A DNA stretch of 48,597 nucleotides from Bacillus suaedaesalsae (GTDB taxonomy: Bacteria > Bacillota > Bacilli > Bacillales > SA4): contig NZ_JAFELM010000027.1 in the NCBI RefSeq assembly GCF_016890225.1, positions 1-48,597 on the forward strand, read 5' to 3'. Positions within the stretch are counted from its first letter, which is position 1, and each line of letters opens with the position of its first letter. The position numbers were made by a program, and so were the translations under genes. Positions 7,279-16,170 of this stretch are shown one piece after another. The notes under the pieces were generated by a model. The model was not told where the DNA came from. It did no database searches and saw nothing but the letters and a program-made list of their open reading frames with translations.

Positions 7279-7824
7279 CTATTTCATTTTCTTAAATAGT
7301 AAATACATTCCAATTAATAAAATGCCTATCACCGTTAACCAGACTTTTGCTTCATTTTCCCAGTTTAAGTAGGTATGTACAGAGTATGCTTCCATTAGAA
7401 TGGCTGGTATTTTGCCGATTAACGTTGCGATTGCAAAAGTAGGTAGTGAGACTGTCCCAAACGCAGCTCCTAACGTTACTAATCCAGATGGTACGAAAGG
7501 CAGAAGGCGCATAGATAAGATAATGATGAATGCCTGCACACCTTGCACATGACGGAGTTTTTCGATGTGGTTTGAGTCCCAGTTTTGACTACGTAATTTC
7601 GTAAATCCTAGTCTATACAACTGAAACGAAATTACACTGCCAAGTACTTCACCTGCTAATGAGAGTAATGTTCCTTCCCAAAAGCCAAATACAGCAATGT
7701 TCGCAGCTGTAATAAACACACTTGGAACAACAGCTAGGATACTGATGATAACATTCAGAAGAATACTAAGTAGCAGGGCAAATGGTATGTTACTTTCAAA
7801 AAGATGAATAAGCCATTCAGTCAT
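7279..7824 (-). CDS. TVP38/TMEM64 (VTT/DedA-like) membrane protein
   Basis: The protein has 181 residues with about five hydrophobic segments. The VTT-domain signature region is visible: FGFWEGTLLSLAGEVLGSVISF followed by RLLPFVPSGLVTLGAAFGTVSLPTFAIATLIGKIPAILMEAY, containing the conserved proline- and glycine-rich re-entrant motifs. Such proteins sit in the cytoplasmic membrane; related DedA proteins are implicated in lipid or undecaprenyl-phosphate handling, but the role of this branch is unclear. AAAGGTACGAAATGT precedes the ATG. It is first in a two-gene minus-strand unit with the CPT-like kinase. Confidence 0.85.
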   Translation of the reverse strand: MTEWLIHLFESNIPFALLLSILLNVIISILAVVPSVFITAANIAVFGFWEGTLLSLAGEVLGSVISFQLYRLGFTKLRSQNWDSNHIEKLRHVQGVQAFIIILSMRLLPFVPSGLVTLGAAFGTVSLPTFAIATLIGKIPAILMEAYSVHTYLNWENEAKVWLTVIGILLIGMYLLFKKMK

Positions 7825-7949
7825 ACATTTCGTACCTTTCTCTCATATCAGATCGTTTACTCACCATGTAAAAAGGGAAAAAAATGATTGAATTACAAGA
7901 TCAGATGATGTAATATATCGATAATTTAACTAAGTTAAGGGGGCGTCTT

Positions 7950-8480
7950 ATGAGACAAGTAACATTAAAGGAAATTTACGAACATCCAATTGCAGAGAAA
8001 TTCGTAAGGCGATCTGGCATGGCGCATGCAATTTCTGTATCTTATCACGCTTTTAAGCTTGCAAAGGAATATAACGTGAATCCAGATTGGGCTGTGAAAG
8101 CAGGCTTTTTACATGATATTGGTCATTATGACTGGTATAAGAGAAATGGTCAATGGGACTATGGAAAATATAAAGAGTTTGATATACATCCAATAAAAGG
8201 AGCAGAAAGAGCGCATAAGCTGCTTGTCAGGCTGGGTGAAAATAAACTAGCAGCCAAAGCGATAGCACGCGCTATATTGTTTCATACAGATTCCATTTTA
8301 CCTGATGGAGCTTACGAATTAGATCCTCTGCAAAAAGTAGTTCATTTAGCTGATGAACAGGGAAAACTCCCCGGTCATTCTCATCATTATGTAACATGGG
8401 ACCGAAAGAAAGAACTCCGACTTATTGAAGAGCTTGATCAAAAAATAGATTCATATATTGGAAGAGTTAAGATGAATTAA
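7950..8480 (+). CDS. HD-domain phosphohydrolase-like protein
   Basis: The 176-residue protein carries an HD domain across most of its length: His in SVSYHAFKLAKEY (about residue 33), the HD pair in AGFLHDIGHYDWY (about residues 53-54), a His in FDIHPIKGAERAHKL and further His/Asp in ILFHTDSILPDGAY, then HLADEQGKL. These supply the usual metal ligands of HD hydrolases, which act on nucleotides or other phosphates; the substrate cannot be inferred. The start is well supported by AAGGGGG 7 bases before the ATG. It stands alone on the plus strand. Confidence 0.85.
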   Translation: MRQVTLKEIYEHPIAEKFVRRSGMAHAISVSYHAFKLAKEYNVNPDWAVKAGFLHDIGHYDWYKRNGQWDYGKYKEFDIHPIKGAERAHKLLVRLGENKLAAKAIARAILFHTDSILPDGAYELDPLQKVVHLADEQGKLPGHSHHYVTWDRKKELRLIEELDQKIDSYIGRVKMN

Positions 8481-8578
8481 ACTTTCTGCAATAAGATAAA
8501 CAAAAATCTTTGCGAAAACAGCCATAATAAATTGGTAATACCATAAATATCCAAATGTGCGTGTGGAGACCGTAGAAA

Positions 8579-8605
8579 AAGTGCTGCACATAGAGTGCAA
8601 CACTT
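8579..8605 (-). terminator. Terminator of the erythromycin-esterase-family gene
   Basis: AAGTGCTGCAC and GTGCAACACTT pair over 11 positions with one mismatch; on the minus strand the hairpin is followed by TTTTCTAC. It overlaps the stop codon at 8604-8606. Confidence 0.75.
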
Positions 8606-9869
8606 AAACGGTGACATGATTTACAGTGATAGGATGTAATGCTTCAGTCGTTTCATGATAAATAAATGCATTGTATCGCTGGGATATTCGAGAAGGTACG
8701 TAATTTCCCATATGCTCATACTCGGGATGATAAACAACACCAATGGCACGATGACCGATTGTTTCTGAAAATTCATGTTGATTATCCTCGTTAAATAGTA
8801 GGAATTTATCACCACTACTAGCCTGATGTAAATAATATTCAAAGCTCCCGGGTGTTGCTTCTGGAACATTCATCACTTCATAAGGAGTACCCCATTTCGT
8901 AGATGCGATCACTGTCCCCTTATATGATCCAAAGCCAACTGCAAACACACTTTCAATGTTATATTTTTCACGTGTCAGTTGGCCAATATTTACCATCCCT
9001 TGTGAATACATATCAGTTGCACGAGCATCACCGATATGGGTATTATGCTCCCACACAATCCCTTTTGCGGATTCACCAATATACTCTGAAACATGATCTA
9101 ACACTTGTACCATATGACGGTCACGAATATTCCAGGATTCATTATCGTTTGTAATCATCGTATGATAGTAAAATTCAGCATTGGCTGTCACTAAGGAATT
9201 TACGAGTAAGTTTAGAGATGCTTCTGTATCGTTTTCATAATACTTTTTATTAGCTGTCATTGTACGTAGTAAATCAAGAACTTCATTCATACAGTCTTCT
9301 CCATAAATGGCTGCAGAGACTGCGTATTGTTCAGCTTGACGATGGAAAGGTTCGAAGCATTCAAACGCTTTTTTTGCCTTTTCAATATGTGGAGAGTTCG
9401 TATTTTCTAAGTACGCGATAATAGCCTCCATTGACTCCCAAAGGCTATAAACATCTAGCCCGTAAAATCCAACCTTCACTTCTTGTGTTTCGTTATATTT
9501 CTTTAACCATTCAATGAGTTCTAATACTTCTTCGTTTGACCACATCCATGTCGGCCAACGATTAAATGCTTCAAGTACTTCTTTTCCATTTTTGTATGTA
9601 TGGTCATAGCCTTTTACATATCGATTTACTTCGTAACACGAAGGCCAATCTCCCTCAACAGCAATGAAATTAAAGTTGTTTTCTTGAATTAGTTTCTTTG
9701 TTATTTCTGTTCGCGTTTTGTAATACTCACTTGTTCCGTGTGAGGCTTCTCCTAGTAACACATATTTCGCATGACTAGCCGCATGTATAAGTGGATATAA
9801 ATCATCAGGACATTGAAAGGGCAGAGCATGTTTCTTGATGCTTTCGGTTAAGTTTTTTGTTAAAACCAT
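8604..9869 (-). CDS. Erythromycin esterase family protein
   Basis: The 421-residue protein matches the family over its full length: GEASHGTSEYYKTRTEITKKLI (about 38-59, with the conserved active-site His), FIAVEGDWPSCYEVNRYV (about 68-85), YGLDVYSLWESM, then IVWEHNTHIGDARATDM and the SVFAVGFGSYKGTV segment. Known EreA/EreB enzymes open the macrolide lactone, but most chromosomal Bacillus members (for example YbfO-like) have no proven macrolide activity, so resistance should not be assumed. GAAGGTGACGTT precedes the ATG at 9869. The ecsC-like gene ends 27 bases upstream, so the two may be cotranscribed. Confidence 0.88.
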   Translation of the reverse strand: MVLTKNLTESIKKHALPFQCPDDLYPLIHAASHAKYVLLGEASHGTSEYYKTRTEITKKLIQENNFNFIAVEGDWPSCYEVNRYVKGYDHTYKNGKEVLEAFNRWPTWMWSNEEVLELIEWLKKYNETQEVKVGFYGLDVYSLWESMEAIIAYLENTNSPHIEKAKKAFECFEPFHRQAEQYAVSAAIYGEDCMNEVLDLLRTMTANKKYYENDTEASLNLLVNSLVTANAEFYYHTMITNDNESWNIRDRHMVQVLDHVSEYIGESAKGIVWEHNTHIGDARATDMYSQGMVNIGQLTREKYNIESVFAVGFGSYKGTVIASTKWGTPYEVMNVPEATPGSFEYYLHQASSGDKFLLFNEDNQHEFSETIGHRAIGVVYHPEYEHMGNYVPSRISQRYNAFIYHETTEALHPITVNHVTV

Positions 9870-9896
9870 AACGTCACCTTCAATCTTTTTCTCTTA

Positions 9897-10694
9897 TTAT
9901 TGGTTTTGTAATCTATCCATTATTCTTCTTTTTTGATAAAGCATGGTACCTGCTTCACTAATATCTGAAATCATAGATCGATTTACAAATGCCCCAAAGA
10001 TCATTCCGGCAACAGGAATTAATTGAAATAGCTTTTTCCAACCAAATTGATCACGATAGGTATAAATGACTTCGCGCCATCCCTGGAGTTGACTCATCAT
10101 TTCATTTTGATGTTCGCTGCGGTGATAAAAATCAGTTAGCTCATTTAATATCGCTTGTTTTCCCACAATATCTGAGGAAGCAAATTGTAAGCTTTTTACG
10201 ATAAAAATGCGCTCCGCGGGATCATTTGGATCATATCCATAAATCATTGCAATTTCTTGTAGTGTCTTTAATGAAAGACCAAGAAGTAAAGGGATATCGA
10301 TTGATAAAGTGAAAATTCCACCAAAACCTGTGGATGCCCCTTGAACAGTCGCGAAGTTCTGACGATTTTGAACGACTTCTAAGCATACTTGATTCATCAC
10401 GTGTAATGGTACAGTTGAAATATCATCAAGCGTTGAGATTTCTTCACTAAACTTAGATTGATATTTATGAACAATCTGTTGCTCCTGAACTAAATACTTT
10501 CCTCCACTTTGTATGTACTGTCCTAGTTCATCTAATAATACACCAATTTTCTTTTGAACAAATGCTGGTGTAATCTTATCTAATAGCTTAAAAGGCAATC
10601 GTCCAATTTTTTCCCAAAACCATAAACCTTTTTGATCATTTTCCCATTTCTCAATTAACTTTAGTTGTTGAAGTAATTCTTCTTTCGTCTCCAT
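9897..10694 (-). CDS. EcsC family protein
   Basis: The 265-residue protein shows the EcsC-family core: PLHVMNQVCLEVVQNRQNFATVQGASTGFGG, a hydrophobic stretch IDIPLLLGLSLKTLQEIAMIYGYDPNDPAERIFIVKSL, and a C-terminal PVAGMIFGAFVNRSMISDISEAG helix followed by a basic tail (QKRRIMDRL). B. subtilis EcsC is the third protein of the ecsABC locus and its biochemical role is unknown. There is no ecsAB here. The start has AAAAGGAGAGCCCAA. It is upstream of the erythromycin-esterase gene on the same strand. Confidence 0.85.
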   Translation of the reverse strand: METKEELLQQLKLIEKWENDQKGLWFWEKIGRLPFKLLDKITPAFVQKKIGVLLDELGQYIQSGGKYLVQEQQIVHKYQSKFSEEISTLDDISTVPLHVMNQVCLEVVQNRQNFATVQGASTGFGGIFTLSIDIPLLLGLSLKTLQEIAMIYGYDPNDPAERIFIVKSLQFASSDIVGKQAILNELTDFYHRSEHQNEMMSQLQGWREVIYTYRDQFGWKKLFQLIPVAGMIFGAFVNRSMISDISEAGTMLYQKRRIMDRLQNQ

Positions 10695-10739
10695 TTGGGC
10701 TCTCCTTTTATGTAGGCCTTGTTAATGATTTTGATTTCC

Positions 10740-10875
10740 GTTACAGGTGCTTTGCTTCCCACTGCTCCCGCGCTTGTAAAGGATGTGCCGAACTCTGCAT
10801 TTTCAACAGGACGTTATCAAAACGTAGCGGACGTAGCCCTTGTATAAAAAATCCTGTCCTTTCAAATAGTGTCAT
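10740..10875. repeat. GC-richer intergenic segment, possible dispersed repeat
   Basis: This stretch between divergent genes has clearly higher GC than its surroundings (GCTTCCCACTGCTCCCGCGC and AAACGTAGCGGACGTAGCCC). It stays open for 64 codons on the minus strand, but no ribosome binding site supports a start. The composition recalls the GC-rich repeated elements common in Bacillus intergenic DNA. No second copy is in this window. Confidence 0.3.
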
Positions 10876-10971
10876 CAACATAGTGGTAATTATGTAAGGG
10901 TAAGTTATTACTATTTTAAAGGAAAATAGGTACAATAGGGATAACTTATGTGTTTAAATGAGGTAAGAATA

Positions 10972-11736
10972 TTGAAAAGGTCACTTTTTATATTATGTTT
11001 AGTTATATTGACGAGTTGTTCCGGTCCATCAAATCAAAAGATAGAACTCACGGTTTCGGCAGCTGCTAGCTTAAAAGATGCGCTTGCTGAAATTAAGCAA
11101 GCGTTTGAAGTAGAAAACGAAAATGTTTTAATTTACTATAATCTTGGCTCTACCGGCTCTCTTCAACAACAGGTTATGCAAGGGGCACCAACTGATGTCT
11201 TTTTATCAGCTTCGAAAGAGCACCTTACTAAACTTGTAGACGGGAATTTAATTGATAGAAATCAGTCTGCTGATTTATTGAGCAATTCACTTGTAGTCAT
11301 TGGGACGAACACGGAGACATTAAAAATCCAATCATTAAAGGATTTATCAAACGACAGTATCAAAAGGGTTTCTATTGGTATACCAGAGACGGTACCAGCT
11401 GGAAAGTATGCAAAGGAAGCTATGCAAGCTGAGAATGTTTGGGATGAAATAGAAAATAAATTAGTTCCTGCCAAGGATGTACGTCAAGTATTATCGTATG
11501 TGGAAAGTGATAATGTACAAATAGGAATTGTATATAAAACCGATGCTTCTGTCTCAAAGAAGGCAAAAGTTCTTTACGAAATTCCTGAAGGTTTCCATAC
11601 ACCACTCGTGTATTCAGCAGGAGTTGTAAAAAATACAAAGCATGCTGAGGAAGCTCGTGCTTTTTATCAATTTTTACAAAGTAAAGAGGCCATTACTATT
11701 TTCGAAAAATATGGCTTTAAGGGATTGAATGATTAA
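10972..11736 (+). CDS. modA: Molybdate ABC transporter substrate-binding lipoprotein ModA
   Basis: The protein binds molybdate outside the membrane. It shows the ModA pattern: LTVSAAASLKDALAEIKQAFE, YNLGSTGSLQQQVMQGAPTDVFLSAS, then IGIPETVPAGKYAKEAM and a C-terminal YQFLQSKEA. I choose the TTG at 10972: GAGGTAAGAATA is correctly spaced before it, and it places a lipoprotein signal (LKRSLFILCLVILTSC) at the N-terminus. An upstream in-frame ATG at 10948 would add eight residues. The ORF is followed without a gap by modB. Length (254 residues) is normal. Confidence 0.92.
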   Translation: MKRSLFILCLVILTSCSGPSNQKIELTVSAAASLKDALAEIKQAFEVENENVLIYYNLGSTGSLQQQVMQGAPTDVFLSASKEHLTKLVDGNLIDRNQSADLLSNSLVVIGTNTETLKIQSLKDLSNDSIKRVSIGIPETVPAGKYAKEAMQAENVWDEIENKLVPAKDVRQVLSYVESDNVQIGIVYKTDASVSKKAKVLYEIPEGFHTPLVYSAGVVKNTKHAEEARAFYQFLQSKEAITIFEKYGFKGLND

Positions 11737-12399
11737 ATGCTTGAAGAATTAATAAACCCAATTAGAATATCGTTACAAGTTGCAATTATTGCAAGTATCA
11801 TTGTCATAACTTTCGGTACGTTAATAGCTAAAGGAATGGCTCACAGGAATTTTAGGGGAAAGCTTCTAGTAGAGACATTATTTTTAATGCCTTTAGTATT
11901 ACCACCGTCAGTTATTGGATTTGTTTTGTTAGTTGTCTTTGGAGTTAATAGTCCAATAGGGGAAGCGATTGAGTGGATATTTGATCAGCCAGTTGTATTT
12001 ACAATTTGGGCTGCTATCATTGCCTCTACAGTCGTATCGTTTCCGTTAATGTATCAATCCGCCAAAAATGGATTTGAATCAGTGGATTCAGATATTGAGG
12101 ATGCGGCTAGAGTGGATGGAGCAAATGGTAAGCAAGTGTTCTATCATATCTCCATGCCACTTGCCAAAACGTATCTGCTCTCCGGAAGTATTTTAAGCTT
12201 TGCTAGAGCATTAGGAGAATTTGGTGCAACTCTAATGGTAGCAGGAAACATCCCCGGAAAAACACAAACGGTTCCTACTGCGATTTATTTGGCCATTGAA
12301 ACCGGCAATATGGGACTCGCGTGGTTATGGGCTGGCATCATGGTACTCATTTCATTTCTTATGCTTGTACTAGTTTCTACTATAAAACCAACTAATTAG
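11737..12399 (+). CDS. modB: Molybdate ABC transporter permease ModB
   Basis: The 220-residue protein has about five membrane helices and the ABC-permease EAA loop ESVDSDIEDAARVDGANGKQVFYHISMPLAK (about 113-143), followed by the ModB-typical ARALGEFGATLMVAGNIPGKTQT. It should form the transport channel with ModA. The ATG is directly after the modA stop, so translation is probably coupled. The ATPase gene modC does not follow; a Nudix gene comes next. The ATPase must come from another locus. Confidence 0.92.
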   Translation: MLEELINPIRISLQVAIIASIIVITFGTLIAKGMAHRNFRGKLLVETLFLMPLVLPPSVIGFVLLVVFGVNSPIGEAIEWIFDQPVVFTIWAAIIASTVVSFPLMYQSAKNGFESVDSDIEDAARVDGANGKQVFYHISMPLAKTYLLSGSILSFARALGEFGATLMVAGNIPGKTQTVPTAIYLAIETGNMGLAWLWAGIMVLISFLMLVLVSTIKPTN

Positions 12400-12445
12400 G
12401 TCATAATAATAGATAGTGATCAAGCCAAAGGAGAGATATTTTTTC

Positions 12446-12832
12446 ATGAATGAGCTCAAAGTGGTTGGGGCTGTAATTGTTAATGACCTAGGAGAAATAC
12501 TTTGTGCAAAACGTTCCACTACGATGTCTATGCCAGGGAAGTGGGAGTTTCCAGGTGGGAAAGTAGAAAGGAATGAGAACGAGCAGGATGCCCTTATTCG
12601 AGAAATAAAGGAAGAATTACAATGTGATATTGAGGTATATGACAAAATTGCAGAAACTCTTCATGAATATGCGGAGTTTACGATACTACTAGTCACATAC
12701 AATGCAAAAATCACTTCTGGATCTCCTGTTAATAAAGAGCATGAGGAATTACGTTGGTTTAAGTTAGAGCAGTTGAAAGCTTTGGATTGGGCAGAAGCGG
12801 ATATTCCGACTGTGAAGTTGCTGCTGATGTAA
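12446..12832 (+). CDS. Nudix hydrolase, MutT type (8-oxo-dGTP diphosphatase-like)
   Basis: The 128-residue protein has a complete Nudix box: GGKVERNENEQDALIREIKEEL, i.e. GX5EX7REUXEEXGU with a final C/D variation, at about 37-58. It begins VVGAVIVNDLGEILCAKRS and has MPGKWEFPGG, which is the MutT/CTP-pyrophosphohydrolase subtype that sanitises oxidised or non-canonical nucleotides. The ATG at 12446 is preferred over a GTG at 12416 because AAAGGAGAG lies correctly upstream of it. It starts 47 bases after modB and may be read from the same transcript. Confidence 0.85.
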   Translation: MNELKVVGAVIVNDLGEILCAKRSTTMSMPGKWEFPGGKVERNENEQDALIREIKEELQCDIEVYDKIAETLHEYAEFTILLVTYNAKITSGSPVNKEHEELRWFKLEQLKALDWAEADIPTVKLLLM

Positions 12833-13017
12833 GTGAGTTGAAACTTAAGAGGATTTCTGAAAAGGTTTAGCTTTAATCAAGGGTTACCAACAGCATAAGT
12901 GAAATAAGATTTAGAGTATTTCTAAGTCTTTTTTTAATTGGAAAAACTTACACTTATAAAATTAACGCTTCTAATCCGATATAAAACGTAGAAATATAAA
13001 AAAGGAGGTTAAATAAC

Positions 13018-14481
13018 TTGGATAAAGAGTTAATATTGCTAGAAACGTTACGACGTAAGAATAAGATTATGTTTATCATGCTAATTATTTCGGTATCTTT
13101 AGCAGTTATTGTTGATTTATTAATTGGTGCAGAACTCAAAGTAATTTTGTATACGCTAATAGGCGGAAGCTTAGTTACGGCGATTACTGGAATCCTTCAC
13201 TTTACGAAAAGATTAACGAAGGTCATTCCTTATTTTTCTATAGTTGGTGTGACTGGTGTTCTAGGAGTCATTATGTCGAGTGGGGCATCAGAAACGAATA
13301 TTTTAATGCCGTTTTATTTAATAACATGTGCAGCAATTTATTTGAATAGAAAAGTACTGTTTACAGGTATGGTCTTATCAGCGGGACTAATGGTTAGTTA
13401 TTTCTTAACAGTAGGATCAGAATTAATAGCAAATTTACCTAACGCACTATTATTACTTGCTTTAGTATTCGTTGTTCTTTATTTACAGGACGTAATTGCT
13501 AAGCAATTTAGTAATAAGATTGAAGAATTTTCTGTTCAAATGGTTGAAAGTCTTACCAAGGAACAAGAAACTCGAAAACTAATTGATGACAATACAGTCA
13601 TTATCGCTGACAACATGAAGGATATTAGTGAACAAGCTGCAGTTAACCAACAATCCTTCTCTGAAGTGAATATTTCTATTCAAGAAGTAGCAACTGGAAT
13701 GCAGTCTCAATCCAATGCTGTTACAGATATAATGGATGTTGTGGAAAGTACAAATGGCAAAGTTCAAGGTATGCTTGGCCGAGTAAAGACGATCAGTGGT
13801 CATACAAATGAAAGTGTGAATGATTCAAAACAAGGTAGTGAAAGAGCAATACAATTAGAAGAGAAAATGCAGCACTTTAAAGAACTAATTTCATTTATGT
13901 CTGAAGAAATGAAGAAATTAGGCCAGTTTGTAAATGAATCGACTTCTTCAATTCAAGCGATTCAAGAGATTACAATGCAAACGAACTTACTTGCATTAAA
14001 CGCTTCTATTGAGGCAGCACGTGCTGGAGAAAGTGGAAGAGGGTTTTCCGTTGTGGCTGAGGAGATTAGAAAACTAGCCGAAACAACTGAACTAACAGCA
14101 AAACAAATCTCTTCAAACTTAAACGAAATAACTGTCAGCACAGAGAAAACACAAGGACAAATGCAAGACATTGGTGTTGAAATGGAAGGGAATATTTCAA
14201 TTTCTCAGCAAACAAAAGCAATATTCCAAGGAATAGATACACATATAAAGTCATTGCAACAAGAAATTATCTCGTTTGAAAAGTTAGCTACTGAGATTGG
14301 ACAAGACACAGATAAAGTAGAACGTTCTGTAAACGATTTTGCTTCAGTTCTTCAAGAAACTACTGCTGCAATCGAACAAATTACAGCAACGGTCCAAAAC
14401 CAAGATGAGAAAAATGATGAGTTATTTGAGACAATTAAGCTTACAAACAACGCAGTAGAAAAGCTTTCTCAAATTAAATAA
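13018..14481 (+). CDS. Methyl-accepting chemotaxis protein with multi-helix membrane sensor
   Basis: The 487-residue receptor has an N-terminal membrane region with about six hydrophobic segments (residues 15-165) and no large extracellular ligand domain. A coiled-coil signalling domain follows. The tip sequence [38 protein letters not shown] (about 319-356) binds CheW/CheA and is intact; helical methylation regions flank it. No HAMP domain is obvious, so the sensor joins the signalling helix directly. The start is TTG at 13018 behind AAAGGAGGTTAAATAAC. It probably senses a hydrophobic or membrane-state signal, but the ligand is unknown. Confidence 0.9.
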   Translation: MDKELILLETLRRKNKIMFIMLIISVSLAVIVDLLIGAELKVILYTLIGGSLVTAITGILHFTKRLTKVIPYFSIVGVTGVLGVIMSSGASETNILMPFYLITCAAIYLNRKVLFTGMVLSAGLMVSYFLTVGSELIANLPNALLLLALVFVVLYLQDVIAKQFSNKIEEFSVQMVESLTKEQETRKLIDDNTVIIADNMKDISEQAAVNQQSFSEVNISIQEVATGMQSQSNAVTDIMDVVESTNGKVQGMLGRVKTISGHTNESVNDSKQGSERAIQLEEKMQHFKELISFMSEEMKKLGQFVNESTSSIQAIQEITMQTNLLALNASIEAARAGESGRGFSVVAEEIRKLAETTELTAKQISSNLNEITVSTEKTQGQMQDIGVEMEGNISISQQTKAIFQGIDTHIKSLQQEIISFEKLATEIGQDTDKVERSVNDFASVLQETTAAIEQITATVQNQDEKNDELFETIKLTNNAVEKLSQIK

Positions 14482-14485
14482 AGCG

Positions 14486-14521
14486 AAAAATACCATAGTG
14501 ACCCCACTATGGTATTTTTTT
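14486..14521 (+). terminator. Terminator of the chemotaxis receptor gene
   Basis: AAATACCATAGT and ACTATGGTATTT form a perfect 12-bp stem with loop GACCCC, followed by TTTT. Confidence 0.92.
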
Positions 14522-14638
14522 GCATATTAGAAATAAAATCATAATTATAAGGCTAGACAAGTGTCTAAGGCATGGTGCTAACTCAGTCTTCCTATTGCTA
14601 CTCTTTTCCAGTACAATCGAACTAAGAGGGTGAGAAAT

Positions 14639-14836
14639 ATGAAATATGGACTAATAATTTCATTAGTTGTTTTTCAACTAGCTGGTTTTTATTTCTTAAC
14701 GCAGCAACAGTATATAGCCGCAATTGTTTGCTTTGCCTTGAACGGCTTATCTTTATTAGTGTTGCTGTTACTGATTTTACGTGACCGTTTGAAAGAGAAA
14801 AAGGAGGAAGATGAAAATGATTATCGTGACTACTGA
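14639..14836 (+). CDS. Small membrane protein upstream of ybjQ-like gene
   Basis: From the ATG at 14639 (AGAGGGTGAGAAAT just before it) the protein has 65 residues: two hydrophobic helices (about 3-19 and 26-47) and a highly charged tail (RDRLKEKKEEDENDYRDY). A GTG at 14630 is in frame but less well spaced. Its end overlaps the next gene by 20 bases, so the two form an operon and may be translationally coupled. I do not recognise a family. Confidence 0.65.
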   Translation: MKYGLIISLVVFQLAGFYFLTQQQYIAAIVCFALNGLSLLVLLLLILRDRLKEKKEEDENDYRDY

Positions 14837-15131
14837 TTTTGTACCAGGTAAAGAGGTAAAAGAATTAAAAGGATTTGTGAAAGGAAGTACGGTTCAGTCA
14901 AAAAACATTGGTAAAGATATAATTGCAGGTCTTCGTACGATTGTTGGTGGAGAAATTTCTGAGTATACAGAAATGATGGAAGCCACTAGGAAAATTGCGA
15001 TATCCAAAATGGTGAAGGATGCAGAAGAAAAAGGTGCCAATGCTATTATTGGTATGCGATTACAAACATCTGCTGTTATGCAAAATGCTTCTGAAATCAT
15101 TGCTTACGGTACTGCTGTAATTGTAGAATAA
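14817..15131 (+). CDS. YbjQ/UPF0145 family protein
   Basis: The 104-residue protein matches the YbjQ (DUF74, often labelled heavy-metal-binding) family: MIIVTTDFVPGKEV at the start, KGSTVQSKNIGKDI, LRTIVGGEISEYTEMM, ARKIA-type helix, GANAIIGMRLQTSAV and a final GTAVIVE. The family forms pentameric beta-rich assemblies and its function is unknown. I chose the ATG at 14817 rather than 14811: the AAGGAGG at 14801-14807 is 9 bases away, and MIIVTT is the family N-terminus. It is the second gene of a unit with the small membrane protein. Confidence 0.88.
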   Translation: MIIVTTDFVPGKEVKELKGFVKGSTVQSKNIGKDIIAGLRTIVGGEISEYTEMMEATRKIAISKMVKDAEEKGANAIIGMRLQTSAVMQNASEIIAYGTAVIVE

Positions 15132-15178
15132 TTCGAAGACTATACACATATTATTTAGCATGTTTCGAAAATTCATTG

Positions 15179-15207
15179 TTGACATACAAATTGGAAATGC
15201 TTATGAT
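15179..15207 (+). promoter_or_regulatory. Promoter of the thiamine operon
   Basis: TTGACA (15179-15184), a 17-base spacer and TATGAT (15202-15207) form a near-consensus vegetative promoter. Transcription would begin near 15214, just ahead of the riboswitch. Confidence 0.8.
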
Positions 15208-15233
15208 GAATTCGAAAACTAATCGAATAATTT

Positions 15234-15330
15234 ACCGCTAGGGGTGCCTTCATAAAGGCTGAGATTAAAGTGAGACTTTAAGACCCTTTGAACCTGATCT
15301 GGATTATACCAGCGTAGGGAAGTGGAGGAT
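15234..15330 (+). promoter_or_regulatory. TPP riboswitch (THI element)
   Basis: The conserved core is plain: GGGGTGCC, GGCTGAGA, GACCC, then GAACCTGATCTGGATTATAC and CAGCGTAGGGAAG. These are the pyrimidine-binding CUGAGA and the pyrophosphate-sensing ACCUGAUCUGG elements. A strong terminator lies 32 bases downstream, so TPP binding should end transcription before tenA. It governs the whole operon to thiE. Confidence 0.97.
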
Positions 15331-15361
15331 GGAATAGTTGTATAAACTTATTTCTGATACT

Positions 15362-15403
15362 AACCACTTTTCTTACGTACTCTGTAAGAAAAGTGGTTTT
15401 TTT
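15362..15403 (+). terminator. Riboswitch-controlled transcription terminator
   Basis: AACCACTTTTCTTAC pairs with GTAAGAAAAGTGGTT (perfect 15-bp stem, 7-base loop), followed by TTTTTTG. Its position between the TPP aptamer and tenA marks it as the expression platform. The AAGTGG-type sequence at the aptamer end may take part in an alternative pairing. Confidence 0.9.
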
Positions 15404-15474
15404 GTTTATATACATAAAAACCACCTCTACCTAAAACTAGTGGAATTATTCAAACCATAACGGGAGGGATAATC

Positions 15475-16158
15475 ATGAAGTTTTCAGAACAATTGAGGAA
15501 AGAAGTTAATGAGATTTGGGAAGCAAGCTTTAACCATCCATTTGTAACAAGGCTTGCAAATGGAAGTTTGCCGGTAGGATGCTTCCGGTACTACGTATTA
15601 CAAGATTCATATTACCTGCAGCAGTTTGCTAGAGTTCAAGCAATAGGTGCGGCAAAAGCACGTGATTTACACACGACCGCTCGAATGGCTGCACACGCTC
15701 AAGGCACATCTGAAGCAGAGCTAAGCTTGCATGAGAATTTTTCAAAACGATTAGGAATAACGGAAGAAGAAAAAGCTGCCTTCAAACCAGCACCTTCTGC
15801 CTATGCGTACACGTCTCATCTCTACCGTGCTGCAGATGGTCACTTAGGTCATATAATCGCAGCATTATTACCTTGCTATTGGCTGTACTATGAAATTGGA
15901 GAAAGATTGAAAGGTTCAGTACCGGAAGAACCTATTTATCAAGAATGGATTGCAGCGTATGGAGCAGACTGGTTCCGAACGTTAGTGGAAGAACAAATTA
16001 ACCGTTTAGATGAAATCGCAAAAAATGTAACAGAAGAAGATCGAAATGTAATGCGAGAACATTTTTGGATTAGCAGTCAGTATGAGTATTCCTTCTGGGA
16101 AATGGCATTTAGATTAGAAGAGTGGCCAGTTGCTATCGAGCAGCCTGCGCTTTCTTAA
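15475..16158 (+). CDS. tenA: Aminopyrimidine aminohydrolase / thiaminase II TenA
   Basis: TenA hydrolyses aminomethyl-aminopyrimidine, a thiamine breakdown product, to HMP for re-use. The 227-residue all-helical protein shows the hallmarks: NHPFVTRLANGSLPVGCFRYYVLQDSYYL (about 19-47), an HPxx-type entry, and the catalytic Cys in ALLPCYWLYYEIG (about 129-141). GGGAGGGATAATC precedes the ATG. It is the first gene after the TPP-controlled terminator and lies 13 bases before ykoE, so the salvage enzyme is made with the transporter that brings in its substrate. Confidence 0.96.
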   Translation: MKFSEQLRKEVNEIWEASFNHPFVTRLANGSLPVGCFRYYVLQDSYYLQQFARVQAIGAAKARDLHTTARMAAHAQGTSEAELSLHENFSKRLGITEEEKAAFKPAPSAYAYTSHLYRAADGHLGHIIAALLPCYWLYYEIGERLKGSVPEEPIYQEWIAAYGADWFRTLVEEQINRLDEIAKNVTEEDRNVMREHFWISSQYEYSFWEMAFRLEEWPVAIEQPALS

Positions 16159-16170
16159 GGAGGAACATAT

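Noticed and set aside
8604-9869. Macrolide resistance gene call for the erythromycin-esterase-family protein
   Set aside because: Chromosomal Bacillus members of this family are common and mostly uncharacterised; sequence alone does not support a resistance claim.
10741-10935. 64-codon minus-strand ORF
   Set aside because: Higher GC makes an open frame likelier, no ribosome binding site, and the region looks like a repeat rather than a gene.
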